DNA from: Planctomycetaceae bacterium
GTDB taxonomy: Bacteria; Planctomycetota; Planctomycetia; Planctomycetales; Planctomycetaceae
Assembly (NCBI GenBank): GCA_018699955.1
Contig: JABISG010000151.1
Location: 62,001-126,000 of the forward strand
Direction of reading: 5' to 3'
DNA length: 64,000 nt
Shown here: positions 55,866 through 64,000 of the stretch, piece by piece
Layout of the letters: each line of letters begins with the position of its first letter
How positions within the stretch are numbered: position 1 is the first letter of the stretch
Notes under the pieces: generated by a model
Told to the model about the DNA's origin: nothing
The model's input: only the letters and a program-made list of their open reading frames with translations
Database searches by the model: none
Position numbers and translations under genes: made by a program

Positions 55866-57200
55866 ATGCACAAACACGCCGTCCTCATGTCTGTCCCCGC
55901 GCTGCGTCAGCAGGATCTTGCTTCGATGCCGCGGCTGTCTTCGCTGGCCGACGGCGGTGGTGTCACGCCGTTGGCGGCTTCGTTTCCGCCTGTCACCTGT
56001 CCGGCACAAGTGAATCTCACGACGGGAGTCGGGCCAGAACGACATGGCGTGATCGCTAACGGTTTCTACTGGCGAGACCGGGGCGAAGTCGAAATGTGGA
56101 CGGCTTGGAACGAAGTCGTCGAGGTTCCGCAAATCTGGGATCGGTTGCACGAACACGACAGTTCAATCACATCGGTGGTTTGGTTCCCGCTGCTGAGCAA
56201 AGGCTGCGGTGCCGACAGCATTTGCACGCCGGCGCCGATTCACAATCCGGACGGCTCGGAGTCGTTGTGGTGTTACACTCAGCCGACGGAAATGTACGGC
56301 GACCTGCGTGACGCGCTGGGACATTTTCCGTTGATGAACTTCTGGGGGCCGTTGTCGAGTATCAAATCGACCGACTGGATCGTCGATTCGGCCGTCATTG
56401 CCGCGGGTGAGTTTCAGCCGCGGTTCACGTTTATCTATTTGCCCCACCTCGATTATGCCGCCCAGAAATACGGCCCCGATAGCGAGCAGGCCATCGCTGC
56501 GCTTGGCGAACTCGATGCGGCGATCGGTCGGCTCATCGATGGTTACAACGAAGCGGGTTTGACCGACACGTTATGGCTGGCGGCCAGCGAATACGTTATC
56601 ACAGCGGTTGATGGTGCGGCGTTTCCCAACCGCGTGCTGCGTGAAGCCGGCATGCTTGCGCTGCGCGAGGACGAGGGGCGGGAACATCTCGTGCCGGGCG
56701 AGTGCCGAGCCTGGGCGCTGGTCGATCACCAGTTTGCCCACCTGTTTGTGCGCGACGAAGCCGACGTTGAAATTGTTGCCGAACTCTTTCGCAACGATGC
56801 CAACGTTTCGCAGGCTTTGGTCGGCAGCGAACGGCAACAGGTGGGGTTGGATCATCCCCGCGCCGGCGACATCGTGCTGATTTCCCAGCCCGATAAATGG
56901 TTCGCCTACTACTGGTGGCTGGACGATGCCAAAGCCCCGCCGTTTGCGCGGACGGTCGATATTCACCAGAAACCGGGTTACGATCCGGTCGAGATGTTCA
57001 TCGACATGCCCGCGAAAACAACGCCGCTCGATACATCGCTGGTGAAAGGATCGCACGGCTACCCCGCCGACAACCCCGAGCGAATCGGAGTTCTGATTTC
57101 ATCCGACAACTCAGTGCTGCCGGCCAACCCGATACAAGACGTGGAAGTGGCCGAACTGGTCCTGCGAAACTTTGGTGTTGAGTTGAAGAATGAACAATAA
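55866..57200 (+). CDS. Alkaline-phosphatase-superfamily phosphodiesterase-like protein
   Basis: 444 residues. The nucleophile region PPVTCPAQVNLTTGVGPERH (41-60) carries Thr44 in the place of the NPP nucleophile, with the usual LTTGVGPERHG. Other metal positions are changed: the first strand reads SVPAL instead of a DG motif, YLPHLDYAAQKYG has Gln where the usual H stands, and SEYVIT replaces SDHGM. These substitutions are shared by the ebo-type alkaline phosphatase family, so they are likely family-wide rather than decay. The catalytic activity on phosphodiesters or pyrophosphates is unproven. No signal peptide. Confidence 0.82.
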   Translation: MHKHAVLMSVPALRQQDLASMPRLSSLADGGGVTPLAASFPPVTCPAQVNLTTGVGPERHGVIANGFYWRDRGEVEMWTAWNEVVEVPQIWDRLHEHDSSITSVVWFPLLSKGCGADSICTPAPIHNPDGSESLWCYTQPTEMYGDLRDALGHFPLMNFWGPLSSIKSTDWIVDSAVIAAGEFQPRFTFIYLPHLDYAAQKYGPDSEQAIAALGELDAAIGRLIDGYNEAGLTDTLWLAASEYVITAVDGAAFPNRVLREAGMLALREDEGREHLVPGECRAWALVDHQFAHLFVRDEADVEIVAELFRNDANVSQALVGSERQQVGLDHPRAGDIVLISQPDKWFAYYWWLDDAKAPPFARTVDIHQKPGYDPVEMFIDMPAKTTPLDTSLVKGSHGYPADNPERIGVLISSDNSVLPANPIQDVEVAELVLRNFGVELKNEQ

Positions 57201-57201
57201 A

Positions 57202-57356
57202 GAAACCAGGAAACTAGGAGAAAGCAGTCGATTAGTGTTCCCGAGTTCGATCGACCCGAGTTTCCCGGATTCGCGTCGTCTCCTTTTTCGTTTTTTCAAC
57301 TACTGAAAAGTTCTTCAAAAAACAGCAAACAGTTTTTCTCCTGCCTTCCTGGTTTC
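57202..57356. repeat. Long inverted repeat with 22-bp arms
   Basis: Arms at 57202-57223 and 57335-57356 match 19 of 22 in reverse complement (GAAACCAGGAA at the outer edge), enclosing 111 bp of AT-rich sequence. It lies between two plus-strand genes and could be a cruciform or an old mobile remnant. Confidence 0.65.
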
Positions 57357-57432
57357 CTGATAGAATCGTTCATCGTCCGGTTTTGTTGTGATTCGCGAAG
57401 TTCGTGGTCCTCTTCCTAATTCGTGTCAATTG

Positions 57433-59223
57433 GTGAAATCTGTGATCAACAACATCTTTCCCGCTCAGAAAAACAGACTCTCCGTATCTCCGTGTCTCTG
57501 TGGTTTATTCCTCTTGATGCTGACTTGTTGCCTGCCCGCGCGGGTGGCGCATGCCCTGGAACCGATTCCCGACAGGCTCGTCGTGCTGACGTTTGACGAC
57601 TCGGTGAAGTCGCATTTCAGCGTCGTGCGGCCGATTCTGTTGAAGCACAAGTTCGGAGCGACGTTTTTTGTGACCGAAGGTTTTGATTTCGCCAAGGACA
57701 AAAGCAACTACATGACGTGGGACGAGATTGCCCACTTGAATCGCGACGGGTTCGAGATCGGAAATCACACCCGCGACCACATGGTCATCTCGCCGAAGAC
57801 GATCGGTCGAATTGCACAACAAGTGACGGTCATCAACGATCGTTGTCTTGAGTACGGTATTCCGGTTCCGGTCAGCTTTGCTTATCCGGGCAACGGACTC
57901 GACGAACGCGCATTGCCCATTTTGAAGCAGTTGGGGATTCGGTTCGCGCGACGCGGTGGGGCACCGGAGTATCCCTACAAAGAAGGAAAGGGCTTCGCCT
58001 ACCAGCCTGGGTTCGATCATCCGCTGCTGATTCCCTCGGCGGGCGATGCACGACCGACATGGACGCTCGAAAACTTCAAACGGGCCGCCCGGCAGGCACG
58101 TCACGGCCGCATTGCTGTACTGCAATTTCACGGCGTACCCGATCTCGCGCACCCGTGGGTTCACTCGCCGATCAAGCGATTTCAAGAGTACATGCAGTAT
58201 CTGGCCGACAACGATTACCAGGTGATTGCGCTGCGCGACCTATCGAAGTTTGTTAATCCTGAGGTCACACCGTCGAAATGGCAGGGGGTGATTGAGGACC
58301 GCAAGCGGGCGATTGCCGCCAACCAGTCGCGCGACAATTACCGTCGGCCCAAAAATGAGAAGGAGTTGCGAATCTGGCTGGAGAACATGGTCTGGTATCA
58401 CCGATACACGACGGCTGAAGTCTCGGCGGCGACCGGGTTGTCGGCCGAGGAAATCACCAAGGCGCTGAAGAAATTCGACATTCGTGCGGAGACCAAACCG
58501 AAACGGTCGGCCGACGCACCGCTGACCGTGCTGCCGTTTCCCGGCGGCCGTCATCCGCGGATCGGTTTTCTCGACGGTGCGATTCGCCCGCAACGGGAGA
58601 CGAAGGTCAGTGTGTTTCTGCCTTGGGATGAGAAGAGTTACGTTGTCGTCGATGCCCCGGAAGCAATTCGCCGCAACAACGAAGCGGAACACGGCTTGTT
58701 GTATCTGGCCCACACGCACGTCGATACGATGTGGACGAAACAGAACATTCCGCTGAAGCCACTTGAATGGCAACTCCAGAAAGACGGCTCGCTGGTGATG
58801 GAGCGAAAACTCCCGAACGGTGTCGTATTCGGGACGAAAGTTGTGCCGGGACGCGATGTTGTCGATATGGAAATGTGGCTGGAGAACGGATCGAAAGAAA
58901 CGTTGAGTAACCTGCGCGTGCAGAATTGCGTGATGTTTCGCGGCTCGCCGGAATTCGCCGCGCAGACCAACGAGAACAAAGTATTCTCCGCCCCTTATGC
59001 CGCCTGCCGTTCGGCGGCGGGCAACCGTTGGGTCATCGTCGCCTGGGAACCATGCCTGCGTGCGTGGGGAAACACGGGTTGCCCCTGCCTGCACAGCGAT
59101 CCCCAATTCCCCGACTGCCCTCCCGGTGAAAAACGTCGGCTGAAGGGGCGGCTTTCGTTCTTTGAAGGCACCGACATCGAAGCAGAATTCAAACGCATCG
59201 ACGCCACCGGTTGGCAGAAATAG
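57433..59223 (+). CDS. Exported polysaccharide deacetylase (CE4) fused to a mutarotase-like C-terminal domain
   Basis: The start is uncertain: a GTG at 57433 gives a signal peptide LCGLFLLMLTCCLPARVAHA, a longer GTG at 57388 is also in frame. The NodB-like deacetylase domain has LTFDDS (catalytic Asp pair), GNHTRDHM (zinc His pair) and FAYPGNG. After about 330 residues comes a beta-rich domain (KVSVFLPWDEKSYVVVDAPE to the end) resembling galactose-mutarotase-type carbohydrate-binding folds. It probably deacetylates or binds an N-acetylated polymer in the periplasm. The upstream sequence is a dispersed repeat that reads through into the signal peptide. Confidence 0.82.
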   Translation: MKSVINNIFPAQKNRLSVSPCLCGLFLLMLTCCLPARVAHALEPIPDRLVVLTFDDSVKSHFSVVRPILLKHKFGATFFVTEGFDFAKDKSNYMTWDEIAHLNRDGFEIGNHTRDHMVISPKTIGRIAQQVTVINDRCLEYGIPVPVSFAYPGNGLDERALPILKQLGIRFARRGGAPEYPYKEGKGFAYQPGFDHPLLIPSAGDARPTWTLENFKRAARQARHGRIAVLQFHGVPDLAHPWVHSPIKRFQEYMQYLADNDYQVIALRDLSKFVNPEVTPSKWQGVIEDRKRAIAANQSRDNYRRPKNEKELRIWLENMVWYHRYTTAEVSAATGLSAEEITKALKKFDIRAETKPKRSADAPLTVLPFPGGRHPRIGFLDGAIRPQRETKVSVFLPWDEKSYVVVDAPEAIRRNNEAEHGLLYLAHTHVDTMWTKQNIPLKPLEWQLQKDGSLVMERKLPNGVVFGTKVVPGRDVVDMEMWLENGSKETLSNLRVQNCVMFRGSPEFAAQTNENKVFSAPYAACRSAAGNRWVIVAWEPCLRAWGNTGCPCLHSDPQFPDCPPGEKRRLKGRLSFFEGTDIEAEFKRIDATGWQK

Positions 59224-59260
59224 CCAGCGGGCAAGGAGTGATCATCTCACACGTCAAAGC

Positions 59261-59280
59261 CCTCGGGCTGCGGCCCGAGG
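59261..59280. repeat. Hairpin between deacetylase and tilS
   Basis: CCTCGGGC and GCCCGAGG flank TGCG, an 8-bp all-GC stem, 38 bp after the deacetylase stop. No T-run follows. Confidence 0.6.
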
Positions 59281-59347
59281 AATCGGGCGGTTGCAAGATT
59301 CATTTCTGCGCGGTTCCTGATGCGGCGACTGGTTTGGTAATCGTGGT

Positions 59348-60352
59348 ATGAACTCGCTTCCGGAAAAACTGGGATCGGCGATCACCAACTGTGGGCTGCG
59401 CGGGTCGCGGATTCTTGTCGGTGTCTCCGGCGGTGCCGATAGTGTCGCGCTGCTGCGCGGGTTGCGCGAGCTTCAGGATGAACAACAGATCGAGATCATC
59501 GCCGCCCATTTGAACCACCAGCTGCGCGGCGAGCAGTCGGGCGATGATGCGACATGGGTCGAGGCCTTGTGCGCAAAACTGGGTGTGGGGCTGATTCTCG
59601 AAGGCCGCAACATTGCGGACATCGCCGAGCAACGCGGTCACGGTTTGGAAGAGACCGCACGACAGCAGCGATATGAGTTTCTGTCTCTGGCGGCTGAACG
59701 CGAAGGATGCTCGCATGTGGCGGTTGCGCACACGGCCGACGATCAAGCGGAGACGATTCTGCACCACGTGCTGCGGGGAACCGGAATTGCCGGGCTTTCG
59801 GGGATGTCGATGATGCGGCCGCTGGGCGATGCCTTGCAACTGGTGCGCCCACTGCTCGATGTGAGTCGAGTCGATGTAGAAACGTATCTCTTGGGCATCG
59901 GTCAGAGCTTTCGCACTGACGACAGCAATTCCGAACAGTCATTCACGCGAAATCGCATCCGGCATTCGCTGCTGCCGTCGCTCAAGCGGGACTTCAATCC
60001 ACAGGTGGAGCAGGCTCTGTTGCGGCTCGGCAGGCTGGCGGGCGATGTTCGCGTGATGACCGAAGAATTGGCCGGCCGGTTGCTCGACTCCGCTCTCATC
60101 GAAAAGAACGAGATGACTTGCCGCATCGACTGCGCGCAGCTTATCGATAAACCGGTGCATCTGGTGCGGGAGTGTTTTTCACTGTTGTGGAAACGACAGA
60201 ACTGGCCGCGCAAACGCATGGGCTTTGCGGATTGGAACCGGTTGGCAACGATGACTCGCGCCGACCAGACAGATGGCTCCGCCGACACACTGCCGGGTCA
60301 CATCGAGGCGGCACGCCGCGGGTCACTGCTGGTGCTACGGCGGATGGGCTGA
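59348..60352 (+). CDS. tilS: tRNA(Ile)-lysidine synthase
   Basis: 334 residues. The PP-loop SGGADS is at 27-32; HLNHQLRGEQSGDDA and EETARQQRYEFL with HTADDQAETILHHVLRGTG are the characteristic ATP- and tRNA-binding segments. The enzyme lysidinylates C34 of the CAU-anticodon tRNA-Ile using lysine and ATP. It is shorter than E. coli TilS and probably lacks one C-terminal domain, which is common. The ATG at 59348 is used; the ribosome-binding site is weak. Confidence 0.95.
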   Translation: MNSLPEKLGSAITNCGLRGSRILVGVSGGADSVALLRGLRELQDEQQIEIIAAHLNHQLRGEQSGDDATWVEALCAKLGVGLILEGRNIADIAEQRGHGLEETARQQRYEFLSLAAEREGCSHVAVAHTADDQAETILHHVLRGTGIAGLSGMSMMRPLGDALQLVRPLLDVSRVDVETYLLGIGQSFRTDDSNSEQSFTRNRIRHSLLPSLKRDFNPQVEQALLRLGRLAGDVRVMTEELAGRLLDSALIEKNEMTCRIDCAQLIDKPVHLVRECFSLLWKRQNWPRKRMGFADWNRLATMTRADQTDGSADTLPGHIEAARRGSLLVLRRMG

Positions 60353-60570
60353 TTTCAAGACCAAGACTTGCGCGAGTCGCGGCAACTAATCCCGTCTGAG
60401 AAGTAATCGCGTTCTTCTCTTTGTCGTCGAGAATCTGCGGAACGTGTATTCTCCGGATTTATCGAATCATCGCCTGAATCGTGGCATTCGGCCGCTATTC
60501 CGTGTACGATGCGACGTCCCAGTGATTCTGCAATCAGGCTCCCGGTTCATACATCTGTGGAAAGTCAACA

Positions 60571-62094
60571 ATGAACAACAATCGTAGGCTACTCCTTGCC
60601 AGTTTCATGACGCTGATCGCGGCCGGAGCCGGTTTCGCAATTCGCGGCGCGATTCTTGGTGACTGGGAGAGCAACTTTGGATTTACAAAGGGTGACTTGG
60701 GAACGATCACCGGCGGCGGTCTGACAGGGTTCGGCATTGTCATTCTTGTTGGTAGCGTTATTGCCGATCGCATTGGTTACAAGACCGTGTTAGTTGTAGC
60801 GTTCTTGCTACATGTGCTTTCTGCTGCTGTCACTTTGGCCGCGACGCCTGTGTATGAGGCCTACGGGCAGACGGAAACGTATTGGTGCTTGTTTGTTGGC
60901 ATGTTTCTATTTGCCATTGCCAACGGGTTATGCGAGGCGGTGATCAACCCGCTGGTTGCGACATTATATCCCGACCAGAAGACTCATTACCTCAATATTC
61001 TCCATGCCGGTTGGCCGGGCGGCTTGATTGTCGGCGGAATACTTGGGTATCTCTTTTGCGGATCAGGTGCCGTCGTGTTCCAGCTACGGTGGGAAATTCC
61101 AATGATGTTCTTCCTGGTGCCGACGGCGTACTACGGCTTCATTGTTGTCAAAGAGACGTTTCCACTGTCAGAAACAAAAGCAGCTGGTGTCGATTTCGGC
61201 ACGATGTTGAAGGAGTTCGTTGCGCCCATGTTTTTATTCCTGCTGGTTTTGCATGCCATGGTGGGATATGTGGAGCTGGGAACGGACAGCTGGATTACGA
61301 ACATCATGAACAACGTGATCGAAGGCAAGGCAATCCTGCTGTTTATCTACACTTCCGCAATCATGTTTGTGCTGCGGTTTTTCGCGGGTCCGATTGTGGA
61401 GCGGATCAACCCAATCGGTTTGCTGTTTCTGAGCGCCGTGTTTGCAGCCATCGGTCTGTATTGGCTCGGTAGTGCCGGTGCCGGTTTGGCCGTCGTCGCT
61501 GCTGCGACCATTTACGGTCTGGGTAAGACATTCTTCTGGCCAACGATGCTCGGAGTTGTCGGGGAGCGATTTCCCAAAGGGGGGGCACTCACGATGGGAG
61601 CTGTCGGCGGTATCGGAATGCTTTCGGCGGGCTTGTTGGGTGGTCCTGGAATTGGATACAAGCAGGACTACTATGCCTCGCAGAAACTTGAGAGCGTCGC
61701 ACCTGACACATATGGTCGATATCGTGCTGAAGACGAGAACTCATTTCTGTTCTTTCCTGCGATCTCCGGGTTAGACGGAAAGAAAGTTGGGGATCTCGAC
61801 GTCAAAATCAAGAATGCCGAAGAGAAGACCGAAGCTGGCTCACCGTTGGACGAATCCGAAAAGCTGGCGGCGACTGACAGAGCAGATCAAGGATCAATCA
61901 AGGAAGCAGCCATCTTTGGCGGTCGAATGGCCCTGAAGTGGACTGCATTGGTCCCCGTGTTGATGGCAGTTGGATATTTACTCTTGCTTCTGTACTTTCG
62001 ATCCAAAGGCGGCTACCAGCAAGAGGTGCTTCACGGCGAACAACCGGTGGGTGAGCATTACACCGGTGGTGTGGAAGGTCCGATGGAAGGCTAA
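60571..62094 (+). CDS. Major facilitator superfamily transporter (FucP-like)
   Basis: 507 residues with about twelve transmembrane helices. LGTITGGGLTGFGI, VGSVIADRIGYKTVL (MFS motif A with D and R) and CEAVINPLVATLYPDQ (FucP/sugar:proton symporter-like NP region) support a sugar or small-solute transporter. A hydrophilic insertion of about 100 residues (GIGYKQDYYASQKLESVAPD to AAIFGG) precedes the last helix; its role is unknown. It follows tilS by 218 bp and is probably independently transcribed. Confidence 0.9.
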   Translation: MNNNRRLLLASFMTLIAAGAGFAIRGAILGDWESNFGFTKGDLGTITGGGLTGFGIVILVGSVIADRIGYKTVLVVAFLLHVLSAAVTLAATPVYEAYGQTETYWCLFVGMFLFAIANGLCEAVINPLVATLYPDQKTHYLNILHAGWPGGLIVGGILGYLFCGSGAVVFQLRWEIPMMFFLVPTAYYGFIVVKETFPLSETKAAGVDFGTMLKEFVAPMFLFLLVLHAMVGYVELGTDSWITNIMNNVIEGKAILLFIYTSAIMFVLRFFAGPIVERINPIGLLFLSAVFAAIGLYWLGSAGAGLAVVAAATIYGLGKTFFWPTMLGVVGERFPKGGALTMGAVGGIGMLSAGLLGGPGIGYKQDYYASQKLESVAPDTYGRYRAEDENSFLFFPAISGLDGKKVGDLDVKIKNAEEKTEAGSPLDESEKLAATDRADQGSIKEAAIFGGRMALKWTALVPVLMAVGYLLLLLYFRSKGGYQQEVLHGEQPVGEHYTGGVEGPMEG

Positions 62095-62203
62095 CACGCC
62101 CCCAGCGCTGAGAAATCGACGCTACAGTGCTGCCAGATTGAACCGGCCATTATCGTCGAGGAGCGCATAACCCGACGTGCGCGCTGCAGTTGGATCAGTG
62201 TTC

Positions 62204-62218
62204 AGAAACCGGGTTTCT
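62204..62218. repeat. Short palindrome related to the metG hairpin
   Basis: AGAAACC and GGTTTCT flank a single G. The same AGAAACC/GGTTTCT ends occur in the inverted repeat at 3003-3035. Confidence 0.5.
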
Positions 62219-62236
62219 CGTCGAGCAAAGCTGGCG

Positions 62237-62404
62237 TCAGTTCGTCACGTGCTGGAGTTGATCCACCTGCCGTCGGTAGCGTTCGGCGCGGCTGGCAAAT
62301 TTCTTGCGCTGCGTTGAACTTTTGGTCAGTGTCGCCAGGTGGCGGTACTTAGCGCAAAGGGCCGTTTTGACTTCGATCAGGTTTTGGGTCTTCGAGGTCG
62401 CCAT
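62237..62404 (-). CDS. Small conserved-looking protein (55 residues) between MFS and metW
   Basis: A 55-codon frame beginning MATSKTQNLIEVKTALC and ending RQVDQLQHVTN, preceded by AAGGATGAAGAG as a ribosome-binding site. The product is basic and helical (SSTQRKKFASRAERYRRQVD), and there is no signal peptide. It has no recognisable family here; I consider it real because of the RBS, base composition and lack of competing gene. It could be a small regulatory or nucleic-acid-binding protein. Confidence 0.55.
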   Translation of the reverse strand: MATSKTQNLIEVKTALCAKYRHLATLTKSSTQRKKFASRAERYRRQVDQLQHVTN

Positions 62405-62477
62405 CTCTTCATCCTTCGCCGCATAGTGGTTTGTCGCAATTTGGACTAGGTACTGTATAGTCCACGTCGATTAAATG

Positions 62478-62551
62478 CCAGCCCGCAGCGCGAGCAAAGG
62501 GTTTTTGGTCGCAACGACTGTTGAAACCCTTGCTTGCGCTGCGGGCTGGTT
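62478..62551. repeat. Dispersed repeat type 1, inverted pair forming a large hairpin
   Basis: An inverted copy (62478-62505, beginning CCAGCCCGCAGCGC) and a direct copy (62524-62551, ending CTGCGGGCTGG) flank 18 bp, giving an almost perfect 26-bp stem. It lies just downstream of metW (minus strand) and could terminate transcription there. Confidence 0.85.
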
Positions 62552-62565
62552 ACTGATTGAACGCC

Positions 62566-63195
62566 TCACGAATCGCCGCGTTCCAGCACGTACAGGGCGC
62601 TGTGGGCGCGAAGGTTGGCGGCCCAGGCGCGATCGACGGCACGGCCGTTGATGATGGGCAACTCGCGAATGATGCGGAAATTCAATCGGGCCGCGAGATC
62701 GCGAAAATCGTACAGCGACATGAAATGCAGGTTTGGCGTGTTGTACCATTCGTAAGGCAGCGAATCGGTCACCGGGACACGGCCGTAGCGAACGACCTGC
62801 GCCCGCACTCGCCAATGGCCAAAATTTGGCAGGACCACCAGCGCCTTGTGGGCCACGCGAAGCATCTCGGTCAGCACGTATTGTGGACGCCGCACCTGCT
62901 GCAGCGTCATGCTGAGCACCGCAAAGTCGAACGAGCCATCGGGGACGTCCGGCAGTCCGTCGTCGAGGTCACCCTGTACCACCGGCACGCCGCGAGAAAT
63001 TGTGCTGAGAATGCGGTTCTGGCTCACCTCGATGCCCTGCACCGAGCATTTGTGTTCGTCACTTAACAGCTTCAGCAGCCGCCCGTCACCGCAGCCAAGG
63101 TCGATTACCCGGCTACCCGGTTCGATTTGGCCTTTGATGATCTCGTCGGTCACAGCGACCGTGGGATCGGGCATCTGGTATCGTTTGGTGGCCAT
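62566..63195 (-). CDS. metW: Methionine biosynthesis protein MetW
   Basis: 209 residues with the SAM-methyltransferase-type fold: SRVIDLGCGDGRLLKLL near residues 28-44, and VVQGDLDDGLPDVPDGSFD then FDFAVLSMTLQQVRRPQ. MetW works with MetX in homoserine acetylation. The metX gene lies directly upstream on the same strand with an 11-bp gap, which supports this. Ends before the large type 1 repeat hairpin. Confidence 0.93.
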   Translation of the reverse strand: MATKRYQMPDPTVAVTDEIIKGQIEPGSRVIDLGCGDGRLLKLLSDEHKCSVQGIEVSQNRILSTISRGVPVVQGDLDDGLPDVPDGSFDFAVLSMTLQQVRRPQYVLTEMLRVAHKALVVLPNFGHWRVRAQVVRYGRVPVTDSLPYEWYNTPNLHFMSLYDFRDLAARLNFRIIRELPIINGRAVDRAWAANLRAHSALYVLERGDS

Positions 63196-63206
63196 GAGGC
63201 GGGTGG

Positions 63207-64000
63207 TTAAATCGTTGGGGGGACTTGTCGGCGAATCTCTTGTTGCGTTTGCGCTAAGAATGGAATGACGAGGTCTTCCAGTTGGTCGAGTTCGAGCAGG
63301 AAGGAGTCGTGGCCGAAGGGGCTGTCGAGTTCGGCAAATGTGACGTGTCGGCCGGATTCGATGAGCGCCGCCACCAGTTCCTTGCTTTGGCTAGTGGGAA
63401 ACAGCCAGTCGGTCGAGTACGACTGCAGCAGAAACCTCGCGTCAGTCTTACCCAAGGCATTGGCCAGTCCGCTGTAGCTGTCGGCCAAGTCGAAGTAATC
63501 CATCGCCTTGGTCAGCCGCAGGTAGCTGTTGGCGTCGAACCGTTCGACGAATCGCTTGCCTTGATAATGCAGGTAACTCTCGATTTCAAATTCGGTTTCA
63601 GCCTGCAGATCGTAGGCGAATTCGTCGCTGTTTTGCAGGCGGCGACCAAACTTCATCTCGATCGACGTTTCCGACAGATACGTAATATGCGCGAGCATGC
63701 GAGCGAGGGCCAAGCCGTATCGCGGCTGATCGCCATCGTAGTAATGCCCGTTGTTAAATGCCGGATCGGAAAGAATTGCTCGGCGGCCAACCGCGTTGAA
63801 GGCGATGCCTTGGGCCGATAGTCTTGCCGCCGATGCCAACACAATTGCCGAGGCGAGCTGATCCGGAAACCGCCCCGCCCATTCCAGCACCTGCATGCCG
63901 CCCAAGCTGCCACCAATGACGCCGAGCAACCGCTCGATACCCAAGTGGCGAACCAATGCAGCATGCACCTCGACAATGTCGCCGACGGTGATCACGGGGA
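63207..64000 (-). CDS. metX: Homoserine O-acetyltransferase, C-terminal part (start outside window)
   Basis: The frame reaches the right end of the window, so the N-terminus is missing. GVIGGSLGGMQVLEWA carries the nucleophile Ser of the alpha/beta hydrolase, YSTDWLFPTSQSK the catalytic Asp, and FGHDSFLLE the catalytic His near the end. It converts homoserine to O-acetylhomoserine for methionine synthesis. It is the upstream neighbour of metW with only 11 bp between. The first residue seen is not the real start. Confidence 0.93.
   Translation of the reverse strand, partial: PVITVGDIVEVHAALVRHLGIERLLGVIGGSLGGMQVLEWAGRFPDQLASAIVLASAARLSAQGIAFNAVGRRAILSDPAFNNGHYYDGDQPRYGLALARMLAHITYLSETSIEMKFGRRLQNSDEFAYDLQAETEFEIESYLHYQGKRFVERFDANSYLRLTKAMDYFDLADSYSGLANALGKTDARFLLQSYSTDWLFPTSQSKELVAALIESGRHVTFAELDSPFGHDSFLLELDQLEDLVIPFLAQTQQEIRRQVPPTI

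Overview
The window looks like a chromosomal segment of a planctomycete (Planctomycetota, PVC superphylum). The sequence is moderately GC-rich. It carries several family signatures of that phylum: the C-terminus of a DUF1501 protein, a PVC-type membrane-bound dehydrogenase with a terminal haem domain, PQQ-type propellers with EF-hand loops, a Ser/Thr kinase with an exported helical tail, TPR lipoproteins, and many zinc-ribbon, TAT and HEAT proteins. I found no rRNA, tRNA, CRISPR array, IS element, phage or integron. Gene assignments rest on motifs read by eye, not on database searches.

Layout. 1-7 kb: end of a DUF1501 gene and a dolichol/phytol-kinase-like membrane protein on +, then a minus-strand run of fumC, metG, a single-HKD PLD nuclease and a hydroxypyruvate-isomerase-like TAT protein. 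7-9.3 kb: a zinc-ribbon membrane protein and an HEVSH metalloprotease-like protein, closed by a strong terminator. 9.3-17.4 kb (minus): GldG-like membrane protein, ABC ATPase, ABC permease, HEAT-repeat exported protein and glycosyltransferase. 17.9-25.8 kb (plus): two TPR proteins, a TolQ/ExbB channel, three ExbD/TolR proteins and a lipoprotein that looks like a fourth ExbD stripped of its membrane helix. These two divergent operons share a 487-bp intergenic region and are the best candidate here for an undescribed envelope machine.

25.8-40.5 kb: XerD recombinase, M81 (MlrC) protein, ROK kinase, S9 peptidase, a large PVC-type dehydrogenase/cytochrome, two small His/Tyr-rich exported proteins behind a sigma-54-like promoter, a CAP-domain protein, an M19 dipeptidase relative lacking its HxD motif, an ADP-ribosylglycohydrolase and a MoxR/ChlI-type AAA ATPase. 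40.7-50.4 kb: Ser/Thr kinase, FMN glutamate-synthase-like protein, thyX, a small cytochrome c, two tandem paralogous TPR lipoproteins and an SMP-30 protein. 50.6-64 kb: two PQQ-like propellers, an ABC-F ATPase, a phosphodiesterase-superfamily protein, a polysaccharide deacetylase fusion, tilS, an MFS transporter, an unlabelled 55-codon small gene, and metW-metX (metX runs off the right edge).

Intergenic regions repeatedly hold GC-rich palindromes. At least three sequences recur at separate places in the window, so this genome probably has REP-like dispersed repeats that may double as transcription terminators.
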